NCBI GenBank assembly: GCA_026932145.1
Contig: JAIXKT010000066.1
Coordinates: 21,230-59,426 of the forward strand
Direction of reading: 5' to 3'
From: Bacteroidia bacterium
GTDB taxonomy: Bacteria; Bacteroidota; Bacteroidia; J057; JAIXKT01
DNA: 38,197 bases
Shown piece by piece: positions 25,817-34,164 of this stretch (the first letter of the stretch is position 1; every line of letters starts with the position of its first letter). A program made the position numbers and the translations under genes. Under the pieces are notes generated by a model that did not search any database, was not told where the DNA came from, and worked only from the letters and a program-made list of their open reading frames with translations.

Positions 25817-26482
25817 ATGGAGGCATTAGAAACTTCCCGGAAATTTACAATCTGGAAAAACTCACTTCAAAAATCAGGTGTTATTTTAAATAGTATGGAA
25901 GAGCTTTCTACCATTCGTAAAGGGAATGGAGAAGTCCTTTTTTCATTGTTGCGAATTGATGCTCAGGATAATTCAGGGACTCCTTTATTACCTATTGTTT
26001 TGCTGCGGGGTCATTTTGTTTCGGTACTTACTTGCTTTATCGAGCAAGAAAGCGGCAATAAATTTTTATTATTAGTAAAACAACGCCGGGTAGCTAACGG
26101 AGAAGTTTTTTACGAACATCCTGCCGGAATGTGTGACAGTGAAGCCGACCCCTTGAAAGTAGCCTGCAAAGAAGTCTTTGAAGAAACAGGCTTTGAAGTT
26201 AGGCCAGAACAACTGCACGCCATTAACGATGAACCTTTTTATAGCTCCCCCGGCTTATTGGACGAAGGCGGATACTTCTTTTGGTGTGAAATTACCTTGC
26301 CTAAAAAAGAAATAGAAGACTTCAAAGCCAGAAAAACCGGCGCTGCCGGAGAAAGCGAATTTATTGAAACAGATGTAGTTCCAATTGAAGAAGCCTTTTT
26401 CTTGATGAACAACACCAATGGAATGCTTAATTTACTGATGTACCTCAATGCGCGTACCGCTACATTCAAGAAAAAAGCATAA
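25817..26482 (+). CDS. Nudix hydrolase, nucleotide-sugar pyrophosphatase-like
   Basis: This protein of 221 residues (from ATG 25817; the frame opens at 25784) hydrolyses a nucleoside diphosphate linked to another moiety. The Nudix box is the stretch from GMCDSEAD to KEVFEETGF. The metal-binding KEVFEE core is intact, but the usual Glu at box position 7 is Ala with a Glu one place earlier, and the usual Arg at position 15 is Lys. The preceding YEHPAG and the later SSPGLLDEGGYFF are typical of ADP-ribose/UDP-sugar pyrophosphatases of the NUDT14 kind. Its stop overlaps the next start by one base (TAATG), so the two form an operon. Cytoplasmic. Confidence 0.87.
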   Translation: MEALETSRKFTIWKNSLQKSGVILNSMEELSTIRKGNGEVLFSLLRIDAQDNSGTPLLPIVLLRGHFVSVLTCFIEQESGNKFLLLVKQRRVANGEVFYEHPAGMCDSEADPLKVACKEVFEETGFEVRPEQLHAINDEPFYSSPGLLDEGGYFFWCEITLPKKEIEDFKARKTGAAGESEFIETDVVPIEEAFFLMNNTNGMLNLLMYLNARTATFKKKA

Positions 26483-27426
26483 TGCAGCATTTTGTAGCTG
26501 ACAATGCCGAAATAGCCTCAGATCTATGGGATAATTTTATTCAAAAATGTAGTGGAGCATCCATTTGTGCTCGATATGGCTGGTGGAGTATTGTAGCCCC
26601 AAACTGGAAAGCTCTTATTATTACAGATGATTCAGGGAAATGGATGGCTGTGCTGCCATTTTGTCGGCACAAGAAATTCTACTTTATCAATACACTTTCA
26701 CCTCCGTTTTGGACACCCTACACAGGACCTTACATTCTCAAAAACAACCTCATAGATTATCCCAAAAGTCAATATTTACATAAAATTTGGAGCTATTTAA
26801 TTGCTGTTCTACCAAAATTTAGCTTTATACAGCTTAGTTTACCCATAGGAGTTGCTTGGAGTAATGAATTAAAAACAGCCGGCTTCAAAATCATTCCTAA
26901 GCTATCTTATGTAGCTGATTTTCAAAACATAACTTGTTTTCCGGTTATGCAACCTCAATTAGCGCATAAGCTACGGCAGGCTGAACGGCAGCATTTTGTG
27001 CTAAAAGAGGTCGGGCTTGATGAGTTGGATTGCCTGTTAAGTTTCCCCCAAAATCAAAAGAAGTATTCTGTCGAAAAAATAGCCGTCCTGAAAAAACTGA
27101 TAACCTCATTTTCTGGTCAGCCTCTTATTGGATTATTTTCTGAGAATCAGGAATTGGCTGTTATCAACTGGGCACCAAGCTATGCTTCTGTTTGGCTTAA
27201 TGTATTAACGGTTTCAAATCCAAATCTTCAGACAAGTCGTGCTACTGCCGGTTTTTTGTTAAAACATCAATTAGACCGAGCATTTACTCAACAGGAGATT
27301 TTTGATTTTGAAGGTTCTGAAATACCGGGTGTAGAGATGTTTTACCGAAGATTTGGCTTTGAACCTTACAATTACTTTGTTGTTACCAAACACCCTTTTT
27401 CTTCTTTATTGCCTACTTGGGTATAA
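26482..27426 (+). CDS. FemAB/GNAT-like acyltransferase-fold protein
   Basis: This 314-residue cytoplasmic protein appears to have two GNAT-like halves. LWDNFIQKC and ARYGWWSIVAPNWKAL are in the first (about 1-145). The second (about 150-305) carries HKLRQAERQHFVLKEVG, LIGLFSENQELAVINWAP and FDFEGSEIPGVEMFYRRFGFEPYNYF. The FEGS...FYRRFGFEP ending is characteristic of FemAB-like and Acetyltransf_6 proteins, which move an amino-acyl or acyl group onto cell-envelope precursors. The acceptor is unknown. It is translationally coupled to the Nudix gene. Confidence 0.7.
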   Translation: MQHFVADNAEIASDLWDNFIQKCSGASICARYGWWSIVAPNWKALIITDDSGKWMAVLPFCRHKKFYFINTLSPPFWTPYTGPYILKNNLIDYPKSQYLHKIWSYLIAVLPKFSFIQLSLPIGVAWSNELKTAGFKIIPKLSYVADFQNITCFPVMQPQLAHKLRQAERQHFVLKEVGLDELDCLLSFPQNQKKYSVEKIAVLKKLITSFSGQPLIGLFSENQELAVINWAPSYASVWLNVLTVSNPNLQTSRATAGFLLKHQLDRAFTQQEIFDFEGSEIPGVEMFYRRFGFEPYNYFVVTKHPFSSLLPTWV

Positions 27427-27445
27427 AAAAATCTCAAAACCCAAA

Positions 27446-27520
27446 AAAAGAAAACGCTCTCTTATCTGTTTTGTATGCGTAAGCATTTTATTCAAATAAA
27501 AGAGCGTTTTCTTTTGTAGA
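27446..27520. terminator. Bidirectional terminator between convergent genes
   Basis: Twenty bases at 27446-27465 pair with 27496-27515 at 19 of 20 positions (core AAAACGCTCT/AGAGCGTTTT). The A-tract on one side and T-tract on the other serve both strands. An inner ATGC-GTAA-GCAT hairpin (27475-27486) caps the loop. It lies between the stops at 27426 (plus) and 27592 (minus). Confidence 0.85.
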
Positions 27521-27591
27521 ACTTGTTTAACCTTTACTTATCAACAACAAGAGAAAGTCTTTTGTCAATCGTTCAAAGACTAAAACAATAT

Positions 27592-30006
27592 TTATTCAAC
27601 CATGATTTTTTGATAGCCTACTGTTTTTTCCTGTAAATCAATTACTTGAACCCAGTAAAAGCCTGCGGAAACTTTGTCTAAGGATATTGTATAGGTTGTT
27701 TGTCCGGCAAGAGAGACCTTTTGTTCTTGTATTGTAGCTCCCATAGCGTTCATCAGTGAAATTTGCCAATTACCATTTTCTTTGGGTAATGCGATGTTTA
27801 AGGTTTGTTTAGCAGGGCTTGGAAAAGCTGTGAAGCTAAGATTATTTGCTAACTGTGAACGACTTACTACAACTATATTGAGGGAGTCTTTTTTAATATT
27901 GCTGGCATTATCAGCACATAATGTTTTGAGTGTAAACAAGTAACGTCCTTCTTGCAATGAATCTGGAATTGGTAAAGAAAGTGATAAGTTGGGGGTTACA
28001 ATATTTTTTTCTGGGCCTACTGTGGGGCTTACTTGTTGCCATGAAAAACGGTAGGCAATAGCTCCTGTAACGGCAGCCCAAGAGGCTTCTACTTGCTGGG
28101 GCGGGGTGGTTGTAAAGCTAACACTGAAGCTAACTGGGGCAGCACACGCTGGTGAACAGCCGTGTTTGCGCGGGTTAAAGGCATCTGCATTATTTCTGGG
28201 GGTAAGTTTTACCACGTTCCATTGATACATCAATATACCCTGTAAACTGTCAAAGGTGGTAGAATCCGTAATTAAGCAAACGGGTACATTCATAAGGCCA
28301 TCTGTATTTGCCCATAGGGTGTCATTCACATAGGAAAAGTTCAGAGATGTAAAAATATTATTCGTTTGGCGGCCGGCAGAAACACGCAGGCCGTTTATGG
28401 AAGGTGTGGAAGTAAGTCCCACACGGTAATCTCCATTATTTACAGTGCTGGTTGGCTCTACGCGGGTACTCTTTACCCGCAAGTTAGAATCCGTTATCCT
28501 GATGAACATACTTTCATAAGCTTCGGTAGCAATAGATTGAGTATCTGAAAACTGTGTTGCCGATAAAACCAATGGAGTAATGGAATTGCCGGTACTGATT
28601 ACATTGGCAGTAGCTTCTGTGATTTGGGTATGGCCAAAATATTCGGTAACTTTTCCATTTACTGAAACCTTATCGCCTATTTTTAGCTTGGTAATACTGG
28701 TATCTCCTATTAATTGGATACCGGCCCAAGCATTTTTACCTTCTTGTTGAATAAAAATATAACCCAAATCATTCACGGAAGCAGTAACAACTCCCTGAAC
28801 ATCAGAAACATGCATATCTACATAGCCGGATTCATATCTCCTGGAAGTTGAGCGTTGAATTTCTTGAGATGTTTTTTGAATATCTACAATTTCGCAGCCG
28901 TTTTGGTTTGTTGTATAGCATTGCGGCGCAAATATTGGGAATGAAACTGTTTGAGAATCTAAGTCTGTTGCGGTAACGTAGTAGTGTACAAAGGTTTGGT
29001 TAGGTTGCGGAGGAATAGTAGCTGTCCATTGGTTCGTAGAGCCGGGTACTTTGGTCATCGGAATTGAATCATAATTTAGGTTTGTTTCTCCGATAGCATA
29101 CCTTACATTTGCTCGTACTACGGAATCTGCCGGATAAGCGATATGGTCAATTGTGGCAGTTACAGTTATGGAATCTGTTGGTTTTGGGCAGGCGATGTTA
29201 CGCACCATTGAGGTAATATTGGGCGGAAATTGGCCAATGGTCATTCCTAAAGTATCAAAAACGTGCAGTTCATAATAAGAAGTTGGAAGAAAAGCTCTAT
29301 GAAACACGATACCCCGAATTTCTGAATAAACTGTTCCTAATTCAGGTTTTGTGTAGCCGTGAGTTTGGTTTCTTTGAAAGAAATAAGCATCCCATACTTT
29401 TATTTCTCCACCGGAGGCATCTCTTACGGTAAAATCTCCACGTGCAGGGTTTGTAGAAACCTGAATTACAGAGGCATCTTTAATCGAAATATAGGAGCCT
29501 TGCCATTCTTCGCCTGTTGGTACAGAGGTTGTTGAGGTGCTGTTTAGTGTGATAAGTTGCAAAGTATCTGGGCCGGCAAGTGGAATACCATTAGCTAATA
29601 CGGTTACGGTAGTAAGCGTATCCAATGTAAGTTGAGTTTCACCGGAATAGTAGCCTACCGTTCCGATAACTTCAACATACTGGCCGGGTAGGAGGTCAAT
29701 AGCTCCGGTTGCTTGTGCAGATGCTACTGATGAAATACGTACTTGTAAGCCGGTTTTGGAGCCATGCTTAGCCGAATCTTGTATCCAAAAGCTGGCTGAA
29801 CCCGGAACAAAATATTGATACCACTCCTTAGGGCTCTGTACTACTACTCCACGCACAGAAACGTAACCCCCTTTTAACACAGAAGTATCATTCGGTGCTA
29901 TGCTGTCATTCACAGTCATGATCTGACTGATGGTAGTTGGGGTCTGGGCATGAATACAGTAGCCCAACCCTAAAAATAATCCTAAAAAAAGCCAAAAACG
30001 TGTCAT
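27592..30006 (-). CDS. Secreted multi-domain protein with OB-fold-like repeats and T9SS type A tail
   Basis: The 804-residue protein has a signal peptide (LFLGLFLGLGYCIHAQ). Two or three OB-fold-like modules follow: about 25-150, with VSVRGVVVQSP and VEVIGTVGYYSGETQL; about 160-260, with GSYISIKDASV, FTVRDASGGEI and YSEIRGIVFH; and about 385-490, with GVVTASVNDLGYIFIQQEG and DKVSVNGKVTEYFGHTQI. This style is seen in DUF5689/YhcR-like secreted proteins of Bacteroidota. An Ig-like region (about 270-370) sits between them and a fibronectin-like domain lies at about 630-715. The last ~80 residues (FTAFPSPAKQTLNIALP to YQKIMVE) form a T9SS type A sorting domain. No nuclease or phosphatase domain is visible, so the catalytic role, if any, is unknown. 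Confidence 0.88.
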   Translation of the reverse strand: MTRFWLFLGLFLGLGYCIHAQTPTTISQIMTVNDSIAPNDTSVLKGGYVSVRGVVVQSPKEWYQYFVPGSASFWIQDSAKHGSKTGLQVRISSVASAQATGAIDLLPGQYVEVIGTVGYYSGETQLTLDTLTTVTVLANGIPLAGPDTLQLITLNSTSTTSVPTGEEWQGSYISIKDASVIQVSTNPARGDFTVRDASGGEIKVWDAYFFQRNQTHGYTKPELGTVYSEIRGIVFHRAFLPTSYYELHVFDTLGMTIGQFPPNITSMVRNIACPKPTDSITVTATIDHIAYPADSVVRANVRYAIGETNLNYDSIPMTKVPGSTNQWTATIPPQPNQTFVHYYVTATDLDSQTVSFPIFAPQCYTTNQNGCEIVDIQKTSQEIQRSTSRRYESGYVDMHVSDVQGVVTASVNDLGYIFIQQEGKNAWAGIQLIGDTSITKLKIGDKVSVNGKVTEYFGHTQITEATANVISTGNSITPLVLSATQFSDTQSIATEAYESMFIRITDSNLRVKSTRVEPTSTVNNGDYRVGLTSTPSINGLRVSAGRQTNNIFTSLNFSYVNDTLWANTDGLMNVPVCLITDSTTFDSLQGILMYQWNVVKLTPRNNADAFNPRKHGCSPACAAPVSFSVSFTTTPPQQVEASWAAVTGAIAYRFSWQQVSPTVGPEKNIVTPNLSLSLPIPDSLQEGRYLFTLKTLCADNASNIKKDSLNIVVVSRSQLANNLSFTAFPSPAKQTLNIALPKENGNWQISLMNAMGATIQEQKVSLAGQTTYTISLDKVSAGFYWVQVIDLQEKTVGYQKIMVE

Positions 30007-30023
30007 GTTATCTATCTTTACTG

Positions 30024-30031
30024 CAAAGATA
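30024..30031 (-). promoter_or_regulatory. -7 promoter element for the T9SS type A protein
   Basis: On the minus strand this reads TATCTTTG, a full TAnnTTTG match, 17 bp upstream of the ATG at 30006. A T-rich stretch lies at the -33 distance without a clear G. The 5' leader would be about 12 nt. Confidence 0.5.
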
Positions 30032-30140
30032 AAGTATTCTGCCGGCTCTAAAAAAAAATAGTGCTTTTGGGTACTTTAATTTTTCTTTGTAGGAGATAGT
30101 TTTTCTATTTAAAAATTCAGATTTTGATTCAAGTAAATAA

Positions 30141-31001
30141 CTAAGGCTTAGTATTTTCTAAAATCTGCTGAATAGCTGTTTTTACATCTTCCATGAGCCA
30201 CATAGGGGTTGAAGTGGCACCGCAAATTCCTACATTATAGCTATTTTTTAGCCATTCTGGATTTAATTCTTCGGGAGAAGATATAAAATAGGTATTTGGG
30301 TTTTCTTGCTTACACACTTCGTAGAGGACTTTACCATTTGAGCTTTTTTTGCCTGATACAAAAATTACTGTATCATATTGTTTTGCAAACACTTTTAGGT
30401 GAGGTTCTCGATTGGAAACTTGTCTGCATATTGTATCGTTAGCTTTAAAGGAGTTTTTTGCTCGCTCTTCAATCAGGGATTTTAGTCGGTAAAAATTGGA
30501 AGTGCTTTTGGTCGTTTGGCTGAATAGTGATATAGGTTTATCATAGTCAAGTTGATCTAAGCCTTCTTCACCTGCTATTACGATGGCTTTTCCGTTTGTT
30601 TGGCCAACGAGCCCATTTACTTCTGCGTGTCCATTTTTACCATAAATTACAACCTGTTCTTCATCATTATAGGCATTACGCACTCTGTTTTGTAGTTTTA
30701 GCACAACGGGGCAGGAAGCATCTATGAGCATAATGTTGTTTTTCATTGCAGTTTGATATGTTTCTGGTGGTTCTCCATGTGCGCGGATGAGCACTGCCGT
30801 ATCTCTTAGTTGGGCAAGCTCCTCGTGGGAGATGATTTTTAATCCTTTTTGCTGAAGGCGTTGTACCTCAATTTCATTATGAACAATGTCTCCCAAGCAA
30901 TATAGGGATCCGTTTTCGTCTAACCAATCTTCTGCCATCTGGATAGCATAAACAACCCCAAAGCAAAAGCCAGAATTGGGGTCAACAGTTACTGCTTTCA
31001 T
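30141..31001 (-). CDS. ispH: 4-Hydroxy-3-methylbut-2-enyl diphosphate reductase
   Basis: IspH is the last enzyme of the MEP isoprenoid pathway and makes IPP and DMAPP using a [4Fe-4S] cluster. The 286-residue protein has the three cluster cysteines: Cys13 (SGFCFGV), Cys97 (DASCPVV) and Cys192 (DTICRQVSNRE). A further Cys260 lies in VGICGATSTP. Substrate-binding residues are present: His41 (IVHN), His75 (RAHGEPP) and the HAEVNG loop with His125/Glu127, where many enzymes read HPEVxG. Length matches the Bacteroidota form. It follows the T9SS protein gene on the same strand, with a 134-bp gap that suggests separate control. Confidence 0.96.
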   Translation of the reverse strand: MKAVTVDPNSGFCFGVVYAIQMAEDWLDENGSLYCLGDIVHNEIEVQRLQQKGLKIISHEELAQLRDTAVLIRAHGEPPETYQTAMKNNIMLIDASCPVVLKLQNRVRNAYNDEEQVVIYGKNGHAEVNGLVGQTNGKAIVIAGEEGLDQLDYDKPISLFSQTTKSTSNFYRLKSLIEERAKNSFKANDTICRQVSNREPHLKVFAKQYDTVIFVSGKKSSNGKVLYEVCKQENPNTYFISSPEELNPEWLKNSYNVGICGATSTPMWLMEDVKTAIQQILENTKP

Positions 31002-31090
31002 TTTTCGTAGAATAACAAATTTCGGACTTTATTAAGTTCCCTAAACCAAACTTCAGGATATTTTTCAGAATGGATTAATAATTTTTCCGC

Positions 31091-31098
31091 TAAATTTG
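31091..31098 (+). promoter_or_regulatory. -7 promoter element for the 31115 gene cluster
   Basis: TAAATTTG is a full match to TAnnTTTG, 16 bp upstream of the ATG at 31115. A TTTTTC stretch at 31061-31066 lies near the -33 distance. It would drive the propeller gene and its overlapping neighbour. Confidence 0.5.
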
Positions 31099-31114
31099 TG
31101 AAGTTAATTTTTAG

Positions 31115-32566
31115 ATGATAACTTTACCCGATCTTCGGTATTCTATTTACTTTTTAATAGTTGTATTTTTTCCAAACTATATTTTTGGTCAAGTTGTATG
31201 GAAGGCTCATTTTGGGACTTTATACACACAATCCTCTCCAAGATGTATAGATCTGACCCAAGATGGAGTTTTAGATGTTGTCATTGGTTTAAGCGAAGGC
31301 AATAATGTAGGTGGCAGAGTTCAGGCTTATGAAGGTAAAACCGGCTCTTTAATTTGGGATTGTAATTTAGATGCAAGTATTTTTGGGTCTGCTGTTTTTT
31401 GGGATATTACGGGAGACGGTATTCCAGATGTTTTTATAGGCGGGCGCAGCACAACTTTTGCCGCTATTAACGGCAAAACCGGAGAAGTAATCTGGAAGTT
31501 CGATGTAAAAGCAAAACCCAAAAAACGTAAGTTTTCAACCAACTGGAAAATGTTTTACAATGCTCAATTAGTGCCAGACCAAAACAATGACTTAGTGCCT
31601 GATTTGTTGGTTACTAACGGCGGGCAGGAAGATTCCGCTGCGTTTAGCAAGAGCCGCCCTACGGGTTATATCATGATACTAAGCGGCAAAACAGGCCAAA
31701 TTTTGGGATACCACCCTAATCCTGACTTTGCAGAAACCTATTGCTCACCGGTTTATGCCTATAATAATGGCGAACATGAAGTTTACTGGGGAACCGGCGG
31801 CGAAACCCACCCGGGAGCACTTTGGCGCACAACCTTGAAAAATATATTAGAAGGAAAACCCGAAAATGCCCAAAGAATTATCAATCACGCCCGAAAAGGC
31901 TTCGTTTCCCCGCCCGTATTCGTTGACCTAAATAAAGACAATGTACTCGACATCGTAGCTACCGCCTTAGGCGGCGTTTGCTATGCCATTGACGGAAAAA
32001 CACAAAAAGAACTCTGGTCAAAAGACTTTGGCAAGGTAGAAACATATTCCATCCCCGCACCCGGCCTCTATTTTGATTCTACCCGCACAGACCTCTTCTT
32101 TAACTACGGAAGAGGCTCTTTTGTGGAAGGATTTCAACACCATATACAAACTGTTTTGAATGGAACTACCGGCGAAATATTATTTCAAGATTCCATTGAC
32201 GCAGTGATTATATCTTCCCCCGTTACAGCTAATATTTTTCAGCATCCGTTCCATACCGTCTTTTTGAAATATAACTTACGCGACACAGACGTACCGGCTA
32301 ATCACGGAATAAAAATGTATTGTTTTAACGGAAAAAACCCTTATTCAGAAGTTCTTGATTTACCCACAGGTGGAGCCGGACACTTTTCTACACTCTGGGT
32401 GGGAGATTTAGACGGAGATAAAAATTTAGACATCCTCTCTGCAATGCGGCTTGATAGCTGGTATTTAATACGTCTGGAAGTTGCCTATAAATTAAAAAAT
32501 CCTCCCACTTGGGGAGCTTACCATGGTTCACTATATGATGGCGTTTATCGTGAAAAAATACGTTAA
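31115..32566 (+). CDS. Secreted FG-GAP/PQQ-like beta-propeller protein
   Basis: The 483-residue protein has a signal peptide (IYFLIVVFFPNYIFGQ, cleavage near 26). Six or seven propeller blades follow. Calcium-loop-like repeats are plain: DLTQDGVLDVVIGL, DITGDGIPDVFIGG, DQNNDLVPDLLVT, DLNKDNVLDIVAT and DLDGDKNLDILSA. They alternate with PQQ-like blade words (YEGKTGSLIWDC, INGKTGEVIWKF, IDGKTQKELWSK). The mixture is usual for BamB-like/FG-GAP exported proteins of the phylum. There is no T9SS tail and no lipobox, so it is probably periplasmic. The next gene starts 44 nt before its stop, so the two are co-translated. Confidence 0.87.
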   Translation: MITLPDLRYSIYFLIVVFFPNYIFGQVVWKAHFGTLYTQSSPRCIDLTQDGVLDVVIGLSEGNNVGGRVQAYEGKTGSLIWDCNLDASIFGSAVFWDITGDGIPDVFIGGRSTTFAAINGKTGEVIWKFDVKAKPKKRKFSTNWKMFYNAQLVPDQNNDLVPDLLVTNGGQEDSAAFSKSRPTGYIMILSGKTGQILGYHPNPDFAETYCSPVYAYNNGEHEVYWGTGGETHPGALWRTTLKNILEGKPENAQRIINHARKGFVSPPVFVDLNKDNVLDIVATALGGVCYAIDGKTQKELWSKDFGKVETYSIPAPGLYFDSTRTDLFFNYGRGSFVEGFQHHIQTVLNGTTGEILFQDSIDAVIISSPVTANIFQHPFHTVFLKYNLRDTDVPANHGIKMYCFNGKNPYSEVLDLPTGGAGHFSTLWVGDLDGDKNLDILSAMRLDSWYLIRLEVAYKLKNPPTWGAYHGSLYDGVYREKIR

Positions 32567-34049
32567 AATAATAGTTTCCTGCATTGTATTAATCTGTTGC
32601 GGGAATATTTCTCTTGCAAAAGAACTGCTTTTTTATGCAGATATTGCACGCTTTCAAAGCCCCGAAGGAAAAACCTATCTGGAGGTTCATCTATCAATTG
32701 GAGGCTCTACGGTCTATTATAATCCGCTGGCAAATGGAAAGTTTAAAACTTCGGTAGAAGTTATCTATCTGATTTCCCAACAAGGTGAAACCCAGAATAT
32801 TGTATGGGGAGATAAATTTTTATTAACAAACGAAAACATTATAGACACAACAACTTCGGTTGAATCTCGCTTTTTTATGGATACCCGTCGGGTAAAATTA
32901 GCTCCCGGAAATTATCAACTGACTATAGAACTTACAGATAACTTTGCCCCCGGCAAACGGGACTATAAAGCCACCCGAAATTTCTCTATTGCACAAGATA
33001 CTATTTCCCAACCCGTTTTTAGCGACTTATTGTGGGTAAACTCTTTCTTCCCAACCGGAAGTAAATCAACTCAATATACACGCGGAAATATTGACATCCT
33101 ACCCTTTGTAACTAACGGAGCTTTCTTGGATATGGATTCACTGAAGTTTTATATTGAACTATATACCAAAGATATTGAAGAGCCTTATTATTATGCTATT
33201 TCCATTTTACAGGCTGCTAACTCTGCCCGCATAGAAAATTTTACCCGAAAAACACGCCCACAAAAACCCCAAAAAGTAAATCAATTAATCCAAGCATTTA
33301 ACATCAAAGAACTACCCTCACAATATTATATCCTTGAAGTAGAAGCTGTTACTAATGATGGAAGGACTTTGGCGACCAAACGAACCCGTTTTTATGTATA
33401 TCGTAGTGCAGATAATCAGACTTTACCGGATTTTTCTCAAAAATATGACCAGCTTTATGCACATCCGGAAGAATCTCTCAATGTTTACTTACAAGCATTA
33501 CGTTTTATATCAACTCCCACAGAAATTAATTTCGTGAATTCCCTTCAAACATTTAGCCAGAAAAAAAATTACTTTGTTCATTTTTGGCAAAAAAGACATC
33601 AGGCTAATACACCCGAAGGTTATGAATGGAAAGATTATTTAGCCAAAATTAAATATGCAAATGAGCATTTTAAATCTGCCCTAAGGCCCGGCTACCAGAC
33701 AGATAGAGGTAGAGTATTGCTTACCTATGGAGCACCAAATGACATTCAATCTTTTCCCAGCCAAACAGATAAATATCCGTACCAAATCTGGTCATATAAT
33801 AAACTGGGCGTTCAAAGTAATGTAATCTTTGTTTTTTATGACCGCGACTTAACCACCAACGAATATGTACAACTACATTCTACCAAATTCGGGGAATTTA
33901 CCAACCCCAATTGGCGAAGCCAGTTATTATTCCAAACCAATGGTTCAATGGGAGGGTATGATATGGAAAACTATAACAACAACCCTAACCTAAAAGACCA
34001 CTTTAACGACGACCAAATCTTCATCAATAACCGAGATAACCCCCGTTAG
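32523..34049 (+). CDS. GWxTD-family secreted protein
   Basis: The 508-residue protein has a signal peptide (IIVSCIVLICCGNISLAK); translation could also begin at ATG 32535 or 32538. The conserved C-terminal block at about 340-470 matches the GWxTD domain found in Bacteroidota and Acidobacteria: YFVHFWQKR, KIKYANEHF, then GYQTDRGRVLLTYGAPNDI and YPYQIWSYNKLG. The name-giving motif reads GYQTD, Tyr replacing Trp. The N-terminal ~300 residues look like beta-sandwich domains (VYYNPLANGKF, then APGNYQLTIELTD). The molecular role of the family is not established. It overlaps the propeller gene by 44 nt and precedes the WD40/pseudo-caspase gene. Confidence 0.88.
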   Translation: MVHYMMAFIVKKYVKIIVSCIVLICCGNISLAKELLFYADIARFQSPEGKTYLEVHLSIGGSTVYYNPLANGKFKTSVEVIYLISQQGETQNIVWGDKFLLTNENIIDTTTSVESRFFMDTRRVKLAPGNYQLTIELTDNFAPGKRDYKATRNFSIAQDTISQPVFSDLLWVNSFFPTGSKSTQYTRGNIDILPFVTNGAFLDMDSLKFYIELYTKDIEEPYYYAISILQAANSARIENFTRKTRPQKPQKVNQLIQAFNIKELPSQYYILEVEAVTNDGRTLATKRTRFYVYRSADNQTLPDFSQKYDQLYAHPEESLNVYLQALRFISTPTEINFVNSLQTFSQKKNYFVHFWQKRHQANTPEGYEWKDYLAKIKYANEHFKSALRPGYQTDRGRVLLTYGAPNDIQSFPSQTDKYPYQIWSYNKLGVQSNVIFVFYDRDLTTNEYVQLHSTKFGEFTNPNWRSQLLFQTNGSMGGYDMENYNNNPNLKDHFNDDQIFINNRDNPR

Positions 34050-34164
34050 CAGCGTACAGAAGTTTGGGGTATAGCAGCTACAACTACTTTAAAGTTCGGC
34101 AACTTTTACTACGGCAGCCAACTTGTATAAAAGAATTGTAACTTGCTCTAAAATTTGTTTGCGT

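Noticed and set aside
27592-30006. The T9SS type A protein as a secreted nuclease because of its OB-fold-like modules
   Set aside because: No endonuclease/exonuclease/phosphatase motifs are visible, only binding-type domains.
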